NCBI GenBank assembly: GCA_947036575.1
Contig: CAMQSH010000001.1
Span: 1-60,472, forward strand
DNA from: an uncultured Brevinema sp.
GTDB taxonomy: Bacteria; Spirochaetota; Brevinematia; Brevinematales; Brevinemataceae
Length of the DNA stretch: 60,472 nucleotides
Direction of reading: 5' to 3'
In this document: positions 42,729 to 52,111 of the stretch, one piece after another
Numbering within the stretch: position 1 is the first letter of the stretch
How the letters are laid out: every line of letters starts with the position of its first letter
Notes under the pieces: generated by a model
Database searches by the model: none
Seen by the model: only the letters and a program-made list of their open reading frames with translations
What the model was told of the DNA's origin: nothing
Made by a program: the position numbers and the translations under genes

Positions 42729-42802
42729 ATCGTTTGTTTATTATACAGTATGTTTTTATTTTTTACAAGTAGAAAAATCATTATATTAATAAAAAATATA
42801 AA

Positions 42803-43501
42803 TCATTTATTTTCAATGATTTGTATAAATTTACATTGCTGTTGATTATAGAATACAGTAATAAATTCGAACAACTCATTAGATGCTAAATATCTTGAAA
42901 AATCAATACAAAAAACTGCTGAATTATTAATATTTCCAAAGATAGTTGCAATTTCATCACAGGGGGTGATAACCTTAAATTCTTTTTTAAGCTTATTAAT
43001 ATTCAATCCACTTGTTTTGAAATACTCCGTGAGGGAGTTTTGTAAGATCTCAGGAGTAAGATTCAAAAATTTTGTAGGGATAACACCCTGTTCATAAGCA
43101 AATACATTATGTTGTTTATAACGAATACGAGAAAAATCATATACAGTATCTGTAGAATTTATATCAAACAATTGTTGATAATGAGAGGAGGCTGGAATAA
43201 TTTGGAATTTATTCACAACACTTTCTACGTCTTGTTGTTGTCGTTGAAAAGCAAGTGACTCCTCAAGGTGGACTTCGATTTTATCAATTTTATTTACTAC
43301 AAAAGAGCCCTGTCTAGAAATTTGATATAAAACATTTTCTGCAACAAGTTGTTCTATACTTTTTCTTGCTGTCATACGGCTAACTTTAAATATTTTTGAC
43401 AGTACAAGTTCTGAAGGAATACGTGAATCTCCTTTGAAAAATCCTACTGCTACTTGTTCTCTTAAATAATCTGCAATAATTTTATATTTTACTACTTGCA
43501 T
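42803..43501 (-). CDS. mngR: GntR-family regulator, MngR-like
   Basis: 232 residues: winged-helix at 5-70 (I-P-S-E-L-V-L-S-K-I-F-K-V-S-R-M-T-A-R-K-S-I across helix-turn-helix) then a UTRA domain with an F-S-R-I-R-Y segment near 125 and V-I-P-T-K-F near 145. It lies directly upstream of mngA on the same strand, as a separate unit with 145 bp between. In E. coli MngR represses mngAB until mannosylglycerate is present. Symbol assigned mainly from context. Confidence 0.82.
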   Translation of the reverse strand: MQVVKYKIIADYLREQVAVGFFKGDSRIPSELVLSKIFKVSRMTARKSIEQLVAENVLYQISRQGSFVVNKIDKIEVHLEESLAFQRQQQDVESVVNKFQIIPASSHYQQLFDINSTDTVYDFSRIRYKQHNVFAYEQGVIPTKFLNLTPEILQNSLTEYFKTSGLNINKLKKEFKVITPCDEIATIFGNINNSAVFCIDFSRYLASNELFEFITVFYNQQQCKFIQIIENK

Positions 43502-44006
43502 TATGAATCCTAGAATTTTTATCTTATTTTAGTATGTTTATTTATGAAAGTCAAGATAGACTAGTTCTATTTTATAATTATACCTATAATATTAGAACTT
43601 TTTTAAACTATTATGTAGATAATAATATTGTAATACCCAAGATAATACATTCATTAAAACAATGTTTACCAAGAAAATCAAGGATATTCAAGAATATCGC
43701 TTTCTTAATATTAGACAATTTAATTATGATTAGAAATTTATAGAGCAATTGAGTGTCAGGCTTAACAAAGTACTAAATAATATAATGATGAATTTTTAGA
43801 GAGATTCTGAGGAGGAAATACTCCTTAAATCAAAGTAAAAAAGAGTAGTTTTTAAAAGAAGCTATTTCTAACCATAATTTGAGAAATATTATATTTTAGG
43901 GCTAACCAAACTTTGATTGCGCTGAGTAAGAAAACAATATCGTTTCACTTCTTGTTTTCTAAAGAGTTTAAAATATCAAAAAAAGATGGTTTATTTTCAA
44001 AAATAC
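43502..44006. other. Gene-free AT-rich stretch upstream of mngR
   Basis: A 69-codon frame at 43534-43743 has no ribosome binding site and low-complexity sequence, so I do not call it. The small palindrome GGAGGAAATACTCC is near 43811. No mobile-element ends are visible. Confidence 0.4.
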
Positions 44007-44037
44007 TTGACAAATATATCCATATATATTATATAAT
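44007..44037 (+). promoter_or_regulatory. Promoter of the second RNA candidate
   Basis: TTGACA at 44007-44012, followed by TATATA at 44030-44035 (17-bp spacing) or TATAAT at 44032-44037 (19-bp). The first spacing is preferred. A start near 44043 leads into the structured region. Confidence 0.65.
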
Positions 44038-44042
44038 ATTTA

Positions 44043-44260
44043 TATTAGTGAATGAATATACTCTTTTTTACAGGCATCCTTGCCCATAAAGTTAGGCATA
44101 CCCTTCTAGCATGGGGGTCTAAAACATCCTATTTCTAAAAGCACATGGTTATTCAAATAAAAACTTGAAAATTTCTTGACCAACAATCCAATAATATAGA
44201 AAATTATACTCACGCTAGGGTTCAAGCTAAGGACAAAGTATAATACTTTGTCCTTTTTTT
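44043..44260 (+). ncRNA. Candidate small RNA or attenuated leader (about 215 nt)
   Basis: Between a good promoter and a strong terminator lies GC-richer sequence that stands out from its surroundings. It has hairpins GGCA-TCCT-TGCC near 44073 and CCC-TTCTAGCAT-GGG near 44101, and a possible long-range helix of CTAGCATG with CACGCTAG (about 44210). No reading frame with a ribosome binding site fits. I do not recognise a riboswitch or Rfam consensus. Because no gene follows on the plus strand, an independent small RNA is more likely than a leader. Confidence 0.45.
44229..44260. terminator. Terminator of the second RNA candidate
   Basis: AAGGACAAAGTAT and its exact complement ATACTTTGTCCTT around a single A, then a run of eight T. 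The hairpin loop must be formed by opening inner pairs. Confidence 0.88.
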
Positions 44261-44472
44261 GTTTTAAATCTATAATAGATATTAACAAATCCCCAAAGAA
44301 TTACCTATAATAAAATTATAGAATGCATATAATCCCAAGTATAACACCCCTTTGGAGTTATAATTAGTGAATAAGGTAACATAATTAGAATACATACAAG
44401 GCTCGTAATAATCCACTCTATAAATAAAAAAATTATTTCTATTAGTAAAGCCCTTGATATTTTGGTAATATT

Positions 44473-46174
44473 TTACTTTAGAACAAAATCTTCATCAAAT
44501 AACGTAGAAAAATTAGGATTTATTAGCTCTTCGTCTGTTATTATCCCACCAGCTTGTTGGTATAAGGATAAAGCTGTGTTTAAATTAGTCATAATATACT
44601 CTGCATAATGCGCTGGCTTACCATCAAAGTGTTTTGAAAAAGAAACATCCAGGTTTGCTGCAGGATAGCTTTTTTTAGAGTATGTAGTATCTTTATAATA
44701 TATTATAGGATAATTTCTCAAAATATACGAACTGCCTGTCCAATCATAGGGTCGTTCATCGGAACTGTTAAATAAATATTCATGCCAAAAACCCCCATTA
44801 TCTTTTTCTATGTTTGCTGGCAATACAGCTGTTTTACCCTGCAAAGCATAAAATCGATAAATTTTCTCTGTTTGATACCAATTATGTTTGGAGAAAGCCA
44901 TGTAGTTAAACTGAGGTATAGTAGTTAGACATATACAACACACAAAAATAGTAACAAAAATACTAAATCGTTTTTCTGGTAAAATTGTATTAATATAACC
45001 TATCCCCCATTAAAAGAATGGCTAAAAACATGAGGTTACATGTAGATCGCACATTACCATATAGTACCCAAAACAGACCACTACCATACATATTATTCCC
45101 TTGGGATATTAAAGAAAAATTGAAAACCAAGAGTACTACTATCACAGATACAAAAATCGTTATCATACGCCAAAAAAGCAATGAACCATTGTTTAAAACA
45201 ATATGTGTTTTTTGATTTTCTATAGATATTTTGGGTTTTGTAACTAAAAATATCAGCACTATGGAGACAATTAAAAAAATGAACCATACTGTTCAGACAT
45301 TATACAAGTAAAAAATAGATTTTATAAAGGAACTAATATATTCAGAAAGCTAACTAAGTAAAGTTTCAAAAGAGGCCCTGTCCGTGCTTTAGCAATATAT
45401 TATAGGTGGGGTGACATAAAAAATAAAACAATTCCTAATAGATAAAGAAATAAAGGAGCCCAAAATTGTTTAAACGCTTTTTGATAGATAGCAAGGATCG
45501 TTTTAAAATCCCATTTATATAACACTCCATTTATTAAAACACTAATAAATAAAATACTTAACAATATACCTATAGATATTAATATGAATAGAACTCACAA
45601 AAAAAGCTGTAATACATAATATCCATTTAGATATCTGTATTTTTTGTTGAATGTATACTTTTGAAAAGACAAGTAAAGCTAAAAGAAAAAGAATCAATCC
45701 AAAAATATATGTAAAATGCTGTATATAAAAAATTATTACTTGTTAAGCCGGAACCACTAATAACTGTACCATACCCCCTGAAAAAATAATCATTAGAGAA
45801 GACAATCGTTTGTCATATATATAGGCAGAAAAGGCAGAAATTACAAATATTATAGTAGCAAAGCTTAGACCAATAAAAATTTTAGGAATTATATTATCAT
45901 TTGGATGAATATTTTGTAATACAGATGTCCCGTGAGCAATAAAATTAAGCATCCAGCTTGGTAAATACTTGCCTTGATCTGTCGTTTTAATAAACTCTAT
46001 TATACTGTCAGTATATATAAAACTCCATGCAAACTCATCTTGTCTATAGGTATTATTTTGTAGGAAAATAGTAAATCCAACAACTATTCCTATAAAGATC
46101 AAGGTGTTCAAGATATTCCGAACAGTAGTGTTAGCGTAGGCACTATAAAATTTTTGTAACAACGCATTAACCAT
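44473..46174 (-). pseudogene. Broken polytopic membrane protein of the polysaccharide cluster
   Basis: One gene in pieces. Fragments are M-V-N-A-L-L-Q-K-F-Y-S to about 45743, a piece in another frame at about 45555-45740 (F-G-L-I-L-F-L-L-A-L-L-V-F-S), 45255-45440 (M-S-P-H-L then Y-I-A-K-A-R-T-G-P-L-L), 44990-45259 and 44473-44960. At least four frame changes and a stop separate them; one is at the C5 run 45004-45008 and another at the A7 run near 45272-45278. Together they make a protein of about 560 residues with many hydrophobic segments and an extracytoplasmic C-terminal part, like polymer-synthesis membrane proteins of the DUF6056 type (tentative). Confidence 0.75.
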
Positions 46175-47371
46175 GTGAATCCTTCCTTTTTGTAATTATA
46201 TTATTAATATTTAAACTTACTTTTTGAGTGATATAAGATATTATTTTTGCTAGAGCTATACACACTATGATCGTAAGTACTATCCTAACAAAGAAAAACA
46301 ATAAATAATAAATTTCTATATTTATGTTTAGCTTACCTAGAGAAGCTAAACTTGGCAAAATAATATATTGTAATGGATCATGTAATAAATAAATCATAAA
46401 ACTGTACACCACCACAGGGTTTTTCTTTTTTTCTTTCTCTTTTTCTTGATAAAGCAATGTGCATATGTTAACGATAATAAAACTTTTAAGGAGCATACTC
46501 GTCAAAGTTAATAAATCAGTGTTATTAAATCGGACTGAAATAAGGTAAAGCACAGGTAATAATAGTGATACAAAAGGTACAATAACAGGTTGTTTTTGAA
46601 TATATTTACTATAAAAATACCCTATGGTAAAAAAAAGTAAATAATAATTTGAAGAGATAGAGCCATACCCTGGTAGTATTAAATTAAAATATGTGAGAAA
46701 TATAATAAATATAATCGTAAAAAGATCATTCTTTAAGAATATCTTATGTATAATATAAAAGATAGGAAATGTCCAAAATAATGTGAGTAAAAACCATAAG
46801 TGCCCTGTATATACTTGTGTATCATGATAGAATGTCATAAAACGAAATAGAACACGCCGTAAGCTATCATCTCCATAAAATGAAGTGAAAAAATATTTTA
46901 TAGGAATCATAAAAAATAAGCCCGTAATAAAAAATGGTGTTATTAAAGATTTAAATTTATCTGCTAACAGTACATCTAAGCTTGGGTACTTTCCTTCTAC
47001 TAAAAAAAACGTTAAACCACTTAAGAAAAAGAAAAAAGGCATATGAAAAGAATAAATAAAGGATCCTATTCGGTGCATATATAGGTATAGATGACTAAAT
47101 CCTAATCCTGTAAAAAATCAGTATAGTCAGCCCCACCCATACTATAATAAGTTGAATGACCTATAACAACAAGAACAATTCCTAATAATCTCATTGAATC
47201 TGTAACTTGTCGAGAAGTGGTGTGAGATGATGCTTTATTATAAAAGATTAGAATAATTAAAAAGATAAAATAATATAAAATATATGTAGATATATCTTTA
47301 CCTGTCATTATTAAGTATGTTCCTATTGATAATGAAATTAGTAATAAAATCCAAGTGGCTGATTTATTCAT
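46167..47371 (-). pseudogene. Acyltransferase family 3 membrane protein, frameshifted
   Basis: The N-terminal 89 codons (47371-47102) contain the family start S-M-R-L-L-G-I-V-L-V-V-I-G-H-S with the catalytic-type His. The remaining part (to 46167) continues in another frame with G-F-S-H-L-Y-L-Y-M-H-R-I-G-S and F-H-M-P-F-F-F-F-L-S-G and has eight or so hydrophobic helices. Adding one base to the A6 run at 47112-47117 rejoins both into one protein of about 400 residues, the normal size. These enzymes O-acylate surface sugars. The frameshift lies in a homopolymer, so phase variation, decay or a sequencing error are all possible. Its leader holds the tail of a glycosyltransferase gene. Confidence 0.82.
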
Positions 47372-47470
47372 ATTTTCTCTTCTTATAGTTTATTTGGTAA
47401 ATAATAGCCTGTTTGTAATTTCCACAATTCATAAATAATTTTGAAATTGCTACTCATTGTGATTTTTGTT
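47363..47470 (-). repeat. Glycosyltransferase gene tail plus leader, direct repeat copy B
   Basis: On the minus strand this encodes K-I-T-M-S-S-N-F-K-I-I-Y-E-L-W-K-L-Q-T-G and Y-Y-L-P-N-K before a stop at 47383, nearly the same as the last 28 residues of the enzyme at 49544-50326, and continues into the same leader and A-T-G-A-A-T-A-A-A start. The matching copy A is about 49526-49631. The two direct repeats flank the gene at 47472-49532. Confidence 0.85.
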
Positions 47471-47471
47471 G

Positions 47472-49532
47472 TTATTTATTTGTTAAATTATATTGTTGAA
47501 TTAAACCATCTATATCTTGGACTCCTTTTTGATCTTTGAGAAGTCCTCTCACAAAAATATACTGTTTTAGAGTAGATACATAATCAACAGATTTAATATT
47601 TATATTATAAGTATTTGCAGCTATAAAAACTTTACCTACTCCATTTTTATCTATCATAACAGGGACGTTTAGCTTTCCATCTCCTGGTCTACTAAAATTT
47701 TTACTAACTCCATATTCTTCTGAAGATATTAAATAAGCCAATTCATAAGGTGATTCATAGTTATAGTGAAAATTGACGTGGTATTTCATGTTTTTATGAT
47801 AAAATGGAACTCCTTCTTTAGGAATAGTCTCATAATCTACACTAATAACAGTCATATAAAATGGAAAGTCCTTTGGTAAAATATTTGGTGGGTAGGAGAC
47901 TTCTATAGTTATATTCTCAGTGTTATTATTGAGAATACTAATCTTTGGCTCAGGAACATTTACAAGATTTGCATTCTTTGTCGTCTGTTTTTCCCAAATA
48001 ACACCAAAATCATTAAGAAGTATAGGCTTGTAATTAGCAAATACTAATTCATATAATTCAAAATTAGCAAACCAAATCCATGGTTGCCAGTAACTCCACT
48101 CTATTGTAGGATTAAGAAAATATCTAGGATTTTCATTGATAAACTCATTTTTATACTGAGTCGTATTTTTCTTACCTAATGCATGAATTACATAGTCAAT
48201 TTGAGAAGGATTAAATTTTTGAGAACGGTCTTCATAAGCCGTAGGATAACTTGAGAATGTGGTATTTGTACCAATCACTTTTTGGAACTCAATAATTTCA
48301 TTTTGGTAACCAGTAATAATACCTTGTTGTTTGACAGCCATAGCTCTAGCAAGCACAGAAGAAAAAGGAATTTTTCTGAGGTAAAGTCCACTTAAAATAA
48401 ATGCTGTTACTAAAATGATAGTTGTAAAAAGTTTGGGGGATTTTTTATTAATGGATTTAAATATAAACAGTACTATAACTCCTACAAGAAGTATGATTAA
48501 CATATTTGACCCTTGCGAGATAATATTTCCATTGGTATAAAAATACATAAAACTAGCTAGTGTTATATGAAGAGATAGTGTGAAATATGTGTAGGAAGAT
48601 CGGGAAAATCGAAAAATCATCATCCCTAAAAATATAATTAAAATAATTAATATTTTAGAATTGAGTAATTGATTGAAAAATATTGGGATATGTTGACTTA
48701 TGAAAAAAGGGAAATAATGATAATACCATACTTGAGCAGTGCCAGCTTCTTTTGTAAATGAAAACCAATTAAAATAATTACCCAGAGTGAGTAAAGATAC
48801 TATTAGAAAATTAGAAATCAGGATTAACAAAATCATTGACAGGGATAAAAAAGCCAGTGATTTAATTGATTTCTTTTCTTTGAAGAATAAATAAAGAATA
48901 AACATCGTCGGATAAATGGGTAATAATGCAAATCCATAATCATTACTCCATATACTTAAAATGCCACAAGATATTGCTAAGAGTAATCCTCTGTGAACGT
49001 AATTTTTACCAGGATTTAGAGAATGAGAAAAAACAATAGCTATAGGAATAACAGAAAATACACGCCAAAATCGAAGTGAATTATCCACTATCATTAAATC
49101 TCCTGCAAAAAACGTACATATTAGTGCTACGATTATTCGTGATGATTTAGATTTTTCCATAATTCCTAATAAAAAATAGATCCCAATGAATAGAACAAGT
49201 GGTTGTAAATGTGTAGCAATTAGAGAAGAATGAAAACTCCCTCCAAAGAGAGCTGTCAAAATAGATGTTATATAAAGAGGTCCAAATCCAAGATAGTAAT
49301 AAAAATCCTTGAAAGGAATCTGCCCATCTAATAAGCGTCTGATGCCGTTATAAGTTTGATAATCTCCATTAATAGGGCTGAAAACAGGATATGTAACTCT
49401 GAACAAGGCAGCACTTCCAACACTAAGTATAAAACTTATTATAGCTAATAATATTGTAATATTGATAAAAGTAATAGGTCCAATTTTGAAATTTTTAAGA
49501 TTTTCTATATAAGTTGTAAATTTTTTATTCAT
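47472..49532 (-). CDS. Large polytopic membrane protein of surface polysaccharide synthesis
   Basis: 686 residues. About eleven to twelve hydrophobic segments fill residues 20-410. The loop F-S-P-I-N-G-D-Y-Q-T-Y-N-G after the first helix is where GT-C type transferases carry their acidic residues (Asp-Tyr here). The C-terminal 250 residues are soluble with a V-P-E-P-K-I-S-I-L-N beta-type domain. This fits a GT-C glycosyltransferase or polymerase acting on lipid-linked sugars outside the inner membrane; I cannot name the family. It is flanked by 90-bp direct repeats and follows the GT2 gene by 11 bp. Confidence 0.7.
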   Translation of the reverse strand: MNKKFTTYIENLKNFKIGPITFINITILLAIISFILSVGSAALFRVTYPVFSPINGDYQTYNGIRRLLDGQIPFKDFYYYLGFGPLYITSILTALFGGSFHSSLIATHLQPLVLFIGIYFLLGIMEKSKSSRIIVALICTFFAGDLMIVDNSLRFWRVFSVIPIAIVFSHSLNPGKNYVHRGLLLAISCGILSIWSNDYGFALLPIYPTMFILYLFFKEKKSIKSLAFLSLSMILLILISNFLIVSLLTLGNYFNWFSFTKEAGTAQVWYYHYFPFFISQHIPIFFNQLLNSKILIILIIFLGMMIFRFSRSSYTYFTLSLHITLASFMYFYTNGNIISQGSNMLIILLVGVIVLFIFKSINKKSPKLFTTIILVTAFILSGLYLRKIPFSSVLARAMAVKQQGIITGYQNEIIEFQKVIGTNTTFSSYPTAYEDRSQKFNPSQIDYVIHALGKKNTTQYKNEFINENPRYFLNPTIEWSYWQPWIWFANFELYELVFANYKPILLNDFGVIWEKQTTKNANLVNVPEPKISILNNNTENITIEVSYPPNILPKDFPFYMTVISVDYETIPKEGVPFYHKNMKYHVNFHYNYESPYELAYLISSEEYGVSKNFSRPGDGKLNVPVMIDKNGVGKVFIAANTYNINIKSVDYVSTLKQYIFVRGLLKDQKGVQDIDGLIQQYNLTNK

Positions 49533-49543
49533 ATTTTCCTTTC

Positions 49544-50326
49544 TTATTGTTTATTTGGTAAATAATAGCCTGTTTGTAATTTCCACAATTCATGAATAAT
49601 CTTGAAATTGCCACTCATTGTGATTTTTGTTGGTGTTTTTCCTTTGGGGGGATAGACACGAGATACGGGAATTTCACAAACTTTGTAGCCTAATTTTGGT
49701 GCCATTACAGACATATAAAATAGTAATTCATAAGCAGTAAAAATATCACGAAAAATAGAAAGATTCGTATCTTCTAAAAATTGACGAGAAATACCTCTGT
49801 ATGCAGAAGTTGTATCTGTATATTTAAACCCAGACATAAAGCTAATCCATGGTGCATGAACTAATTTTACAGCAAGAAAGCGAGATAAAGGTGTGTTTTC
49901 ATGAAAACCACTTAGAACAAACCGAGAACCTTGAATAAAATCTTGTCCCTTTTCTAACTCAGTAATAAAATTAGGAATCGCATCAACTCCATCTTTATTA
50001 TTACCATCAATAGTAACAATTCCTTTGTATCCTCGATTAAGAATAAAGTCAAATCCCATACGGAATTGAGCTCCTTGTTTACCAGCACCTGTCTTAATAA
50101 GTAAAGTATTAATATTCATTGATTTCAAAAAATCGTGGTCAGTACTACCGTCAGTAGTATTTCCATCAAAAATAATAATATCAGCAATTTTATCAATTCC
50201 TTGATCTAGCATTGTTTGTAATTCTTTTTTGATTTTTTCACCTTCGTTTAGGAGGGGAATCCCTACACAATAGTCGTGTTGTTTTGGAGAAAATTCAAAA
50301 ATATCATAACTTGGAACTTGTCTCAT
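49544..50326 (-). CDS. Family 2 glycosyltransferase (dolichol-phosphate-mannose synthase-like)
   Basis: 260 residues. The GT-A fold begins with Y-C-V-G-I-P-L-L-N-E-G near 18-28 and I-I-I-F-D-G-N-T-T-D-G-S near 50, and the D-x-D-like metal site is near I-V-T-I-D-G-N-N-K-D-G (about 104-114). Q-G-S-R-F follows. No membrane segment, so it is a cytosolic, membrane-associated enzyme. Overlaps the next upstream gene by 1 bp (TAATG), showing translational coupling. Its last codons are duplicated at 47.4 kb. Confidence 0.85.
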   Translation of the reverse strand: MRQVPSYDIFEFSPKQHDYCVGIPLLNEGEKIKKELQTMLDQGIDKIADIIIFDGNTTDGSTDHDFLKSMNINTLLIKTGAGKQGAQFRMGFDFILNRGYKGIVTIDGNNKDGVDAIPNFITELEKGQDFIQGSRFVLSGFHENTPLSRFLAVKLVHAPWISFMSGFKYTDTTSAYRGISRQFLEDTNLSIFRDIFTAYELLFYMSVMAPKLGYKVCEIPVSRVYPPKGKTPTKITMSGNFKIIHELWKLQTGYYLPNKQ

Positions 50327-51171
50327 TATAAGTACTCCTGCACTAGTTTTATGGTGTTATCTAATAATTCTAAATCTGTTGTCTGTGATACCATTTCTAT
50401 AGAAAGCATATTCATATTTTTTGCACTTGTAAAATATCCATCATTTGTAGGTGCAGAAAATGATGGTATGCAAGCTGTTTTATAACTAGAAATATATTGT
50501 TCTATCTCTATTCTAAATTCATTAAAATTAGTTTTTAAAAAAGGAATACTAACATGAGCATGTCTTACATCTTTTATATTAGAAATAATCTCAGAGATAT
50601 TTTCTTGTTCTAAAATCATAGTACTGAGATCTAGATTTATCCATATATTATTCCATCTATTACTACTAATAAAATCTTGAACTTTTGTAGTGGTAGTCAA
50701 AAAATTAGTGCCATATTGGCTAGAGTTAGCTTCAATGTTAAGAAAGCATTTTTTTTGTTCAGCATAATTATTTAGTTCTGTGAAAAATTCAATAGCAACA
50801 GAGTCGTCCCCATTCTCTGGGAGTATTCTTAGTTTTGGAGATCCAAATACTAAATTTTTGATTTCTAAAGATGAAGCGATATTAATGGCTTTTTTAGTGG
50901 ACTCTAGAAGATTTGCTCTTTGCTCATCTGTCCCAAATAAGAAAGCATCTTCGACTCCAAAATGAATACTCTGCATGGATACAGCACGAAGTCCAAAAGA
51001 TTCCCACTCTTGTTGGCAGCTTAGGTAAAAGTCAATATCCTCGTTAAGAGCCTTACTACTGAGTTTACTCAATACTATTTCAATGAATGTCACCTTGTTA
51101 TTTTGTAGTAATGTATAGACACTTAGTCTGTCCGTATTATCCCATGCTAGGTTAGAAATACATAGTTCCAT
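50326..51171 (-). CDS. Sugar-phosphate isomerase/epimerase-like TIM barrel
   Basis: 281 residues with a xylose-isomerase-like barrel pattern: V-T-F-I-E-I-V-L near 30, V-S-M-Q-S-I-H-F-G near 62, K-N-L-V-F-G-S-P near 103 and a metal-type Glu in L-N-I-E-A-N-S near 142. Members isomerise sugars or open-chain ketoses with a divalent metal. One-base overlaps on both sides put it firmly in the polysaccharide operon, so it may make an unusual sugar or an early precursor. The substrate is unknown. Confidence 0.75.
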   Translation of the reverse strand: MELCISNLAWDNTDRLSVYTLLQNNKVTFIEIVLSKLSSKALNEDIDFYLSCQQEWESFGLRAVSMQSIHFGVEDAFLFGTDEQRANLLESTKKAINIASSLEIKNLVFGSPKLRILPENGDDSVAIEFFTELNNYAEQKKCFLNIEANSSQYGTNFLTTTTKVQDFISSNRWNNIWINLDLSTMILEQENISEIISNIKDVRHAHVSIPFLKTNFNEFRIEIEQYISSYKTACIPSFSAPTNDGYFTSAKNMNMLSIEMVSQTTDLELLDNTIKLVQEYL

Positions 51172-52103
51172 TAAAGCACTCCATTTTCTATAAAAAAGTC
51201 TATAAGCTCTGATAAAATTTGTTTTTTATTATAAAGATATGTTGTGTTATCCCATAGAGAAGCAAAGTTAGATTTCATATTATAATCAAATTTGTTAGCT
51301 GTTGTATTATTAAACTCTTTATGAAATAGTATATTCATAATTTCCTTTGGTGTAATGGGATGTGAACAAATATTCAATTCTTTAATATTGTTTGTAAGAG
51401 CCTTATTTATATCATCATAAAGGTGTCTTAAGTTGTAAAATTGAAATAAGCTATCAGCATTGGTGAATTGTAAAGATGTGAAATTTAATTTATTAAAAAC
51501 AGAATATATTTCTTGTAGCATTCTATCTTCATGGGCAGAATCTTTTTGAAATTGATACATACTCTTTGATTCATTTAATAAATAATATTTGTTGAGAATA
51601 GGTTCCTGATTAGATAGCTCTTCAAATTTATCTGCTTTAAGAAAGGCAGGAGCAGGATTGATAATATCATAAAGAAAATTCTTCTTGATTTTATAGCCAA
51701 ATAATGCTGGTAAACGAACAATTAAATGTTTTTCAAACATTTCAGCAAATTGAAGTTCTGCCATTCGTCTATGATCTCCATAAGGAGTATTTGTATCAAA
51801 TTCTAAAGAACTTTCATCTGCTGTAACAGGTTGAGAATAAACAGCGATTGTAGAAATCAAAACAGCCGTTTTTGCTTTTACTGTTTTTAGAATATCTAAG
51901 ATATCTTGGATATTTTTTTTATCTTGTTCTGGATTTGTATTTGCTACAAACATTTCTGCAGGAATCCCTGCACATACGAGAAAATCAAATTCTTTATTTT
52001 TGATCTCATGAATATTTTTTGAGTTATACAGATCTGTGAAGCTTGTTTTTTCTAGGAGATTACCACCGACAAATCCAGTATATCCAATTAAAGCTGTTTT
52101 CAT
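51171..52103 (-). CDS. NAD-dependent sugar epimerase/dehydratase (SDR-extended)
   Basis: 310 residues. The N-terminal Rossmann motif reads I-G-Y-T-G-F-V-G-G (residues 5-13). I-S-T-I-A-V-Y near 105 is followed by Y-G-D-H-R-R-M-A-E near 129, where the usual Y-x-x-x-K has Arg-Met (Y-G-D-H-R), so the catalytic Lys is not in its normal place. R-L-P-A-L-F-G-Y near 153 is the typical post-active-site strand. It probably acts on an NDP-sugar. The altered active site leaves open a binding or non-classical role. Confidence 0.78.
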   Translation of the reverse strand: MKTALIGYTGFVGGNLLEKTSFTDLYNSKNIHEIKNKEFDFLVCAGIPAEMFVANTNPEQDKKNIQDILDILKTVKAKTAVLISTIAVYSQPVTADESSLEFDTNTPYGDHRRMAELQFAEMFEKHLIVRLPALFGYKIKKNFLYDIINPAPAFLKADKFEELSNQEPILNKYYLLNESKSMYQFQKDSAHEDRMLQEIYSVFNKLNFTSLQFTNADSLFQFYNLRHLYDDINKALTNNIKELNICSHPITPKEIMNILFHKEFNNTTANKFDYNMKSNFASLWDNTTYLYNKKQILSELIDFFIENGVL

Positions 52104-52111
52104 AATTTTTC

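Noticed and set aside
43534..43743. 69-codon plus-strand frame upstream of mngR
   Set aside because: No ribosome binding site and no recognisable domain; AT-rich DNA gives such frames by chance.
44090..44125. CRISPR-like repeat end (GTCTAAAAC)
   Set aside because: Only one copy exists, no spacers and no cas genes are present.
44106..44288. 60-codon minus-strand frame across the RNA candidate
   Set aside because: It runs through the terminator hairpin and has no start signal.
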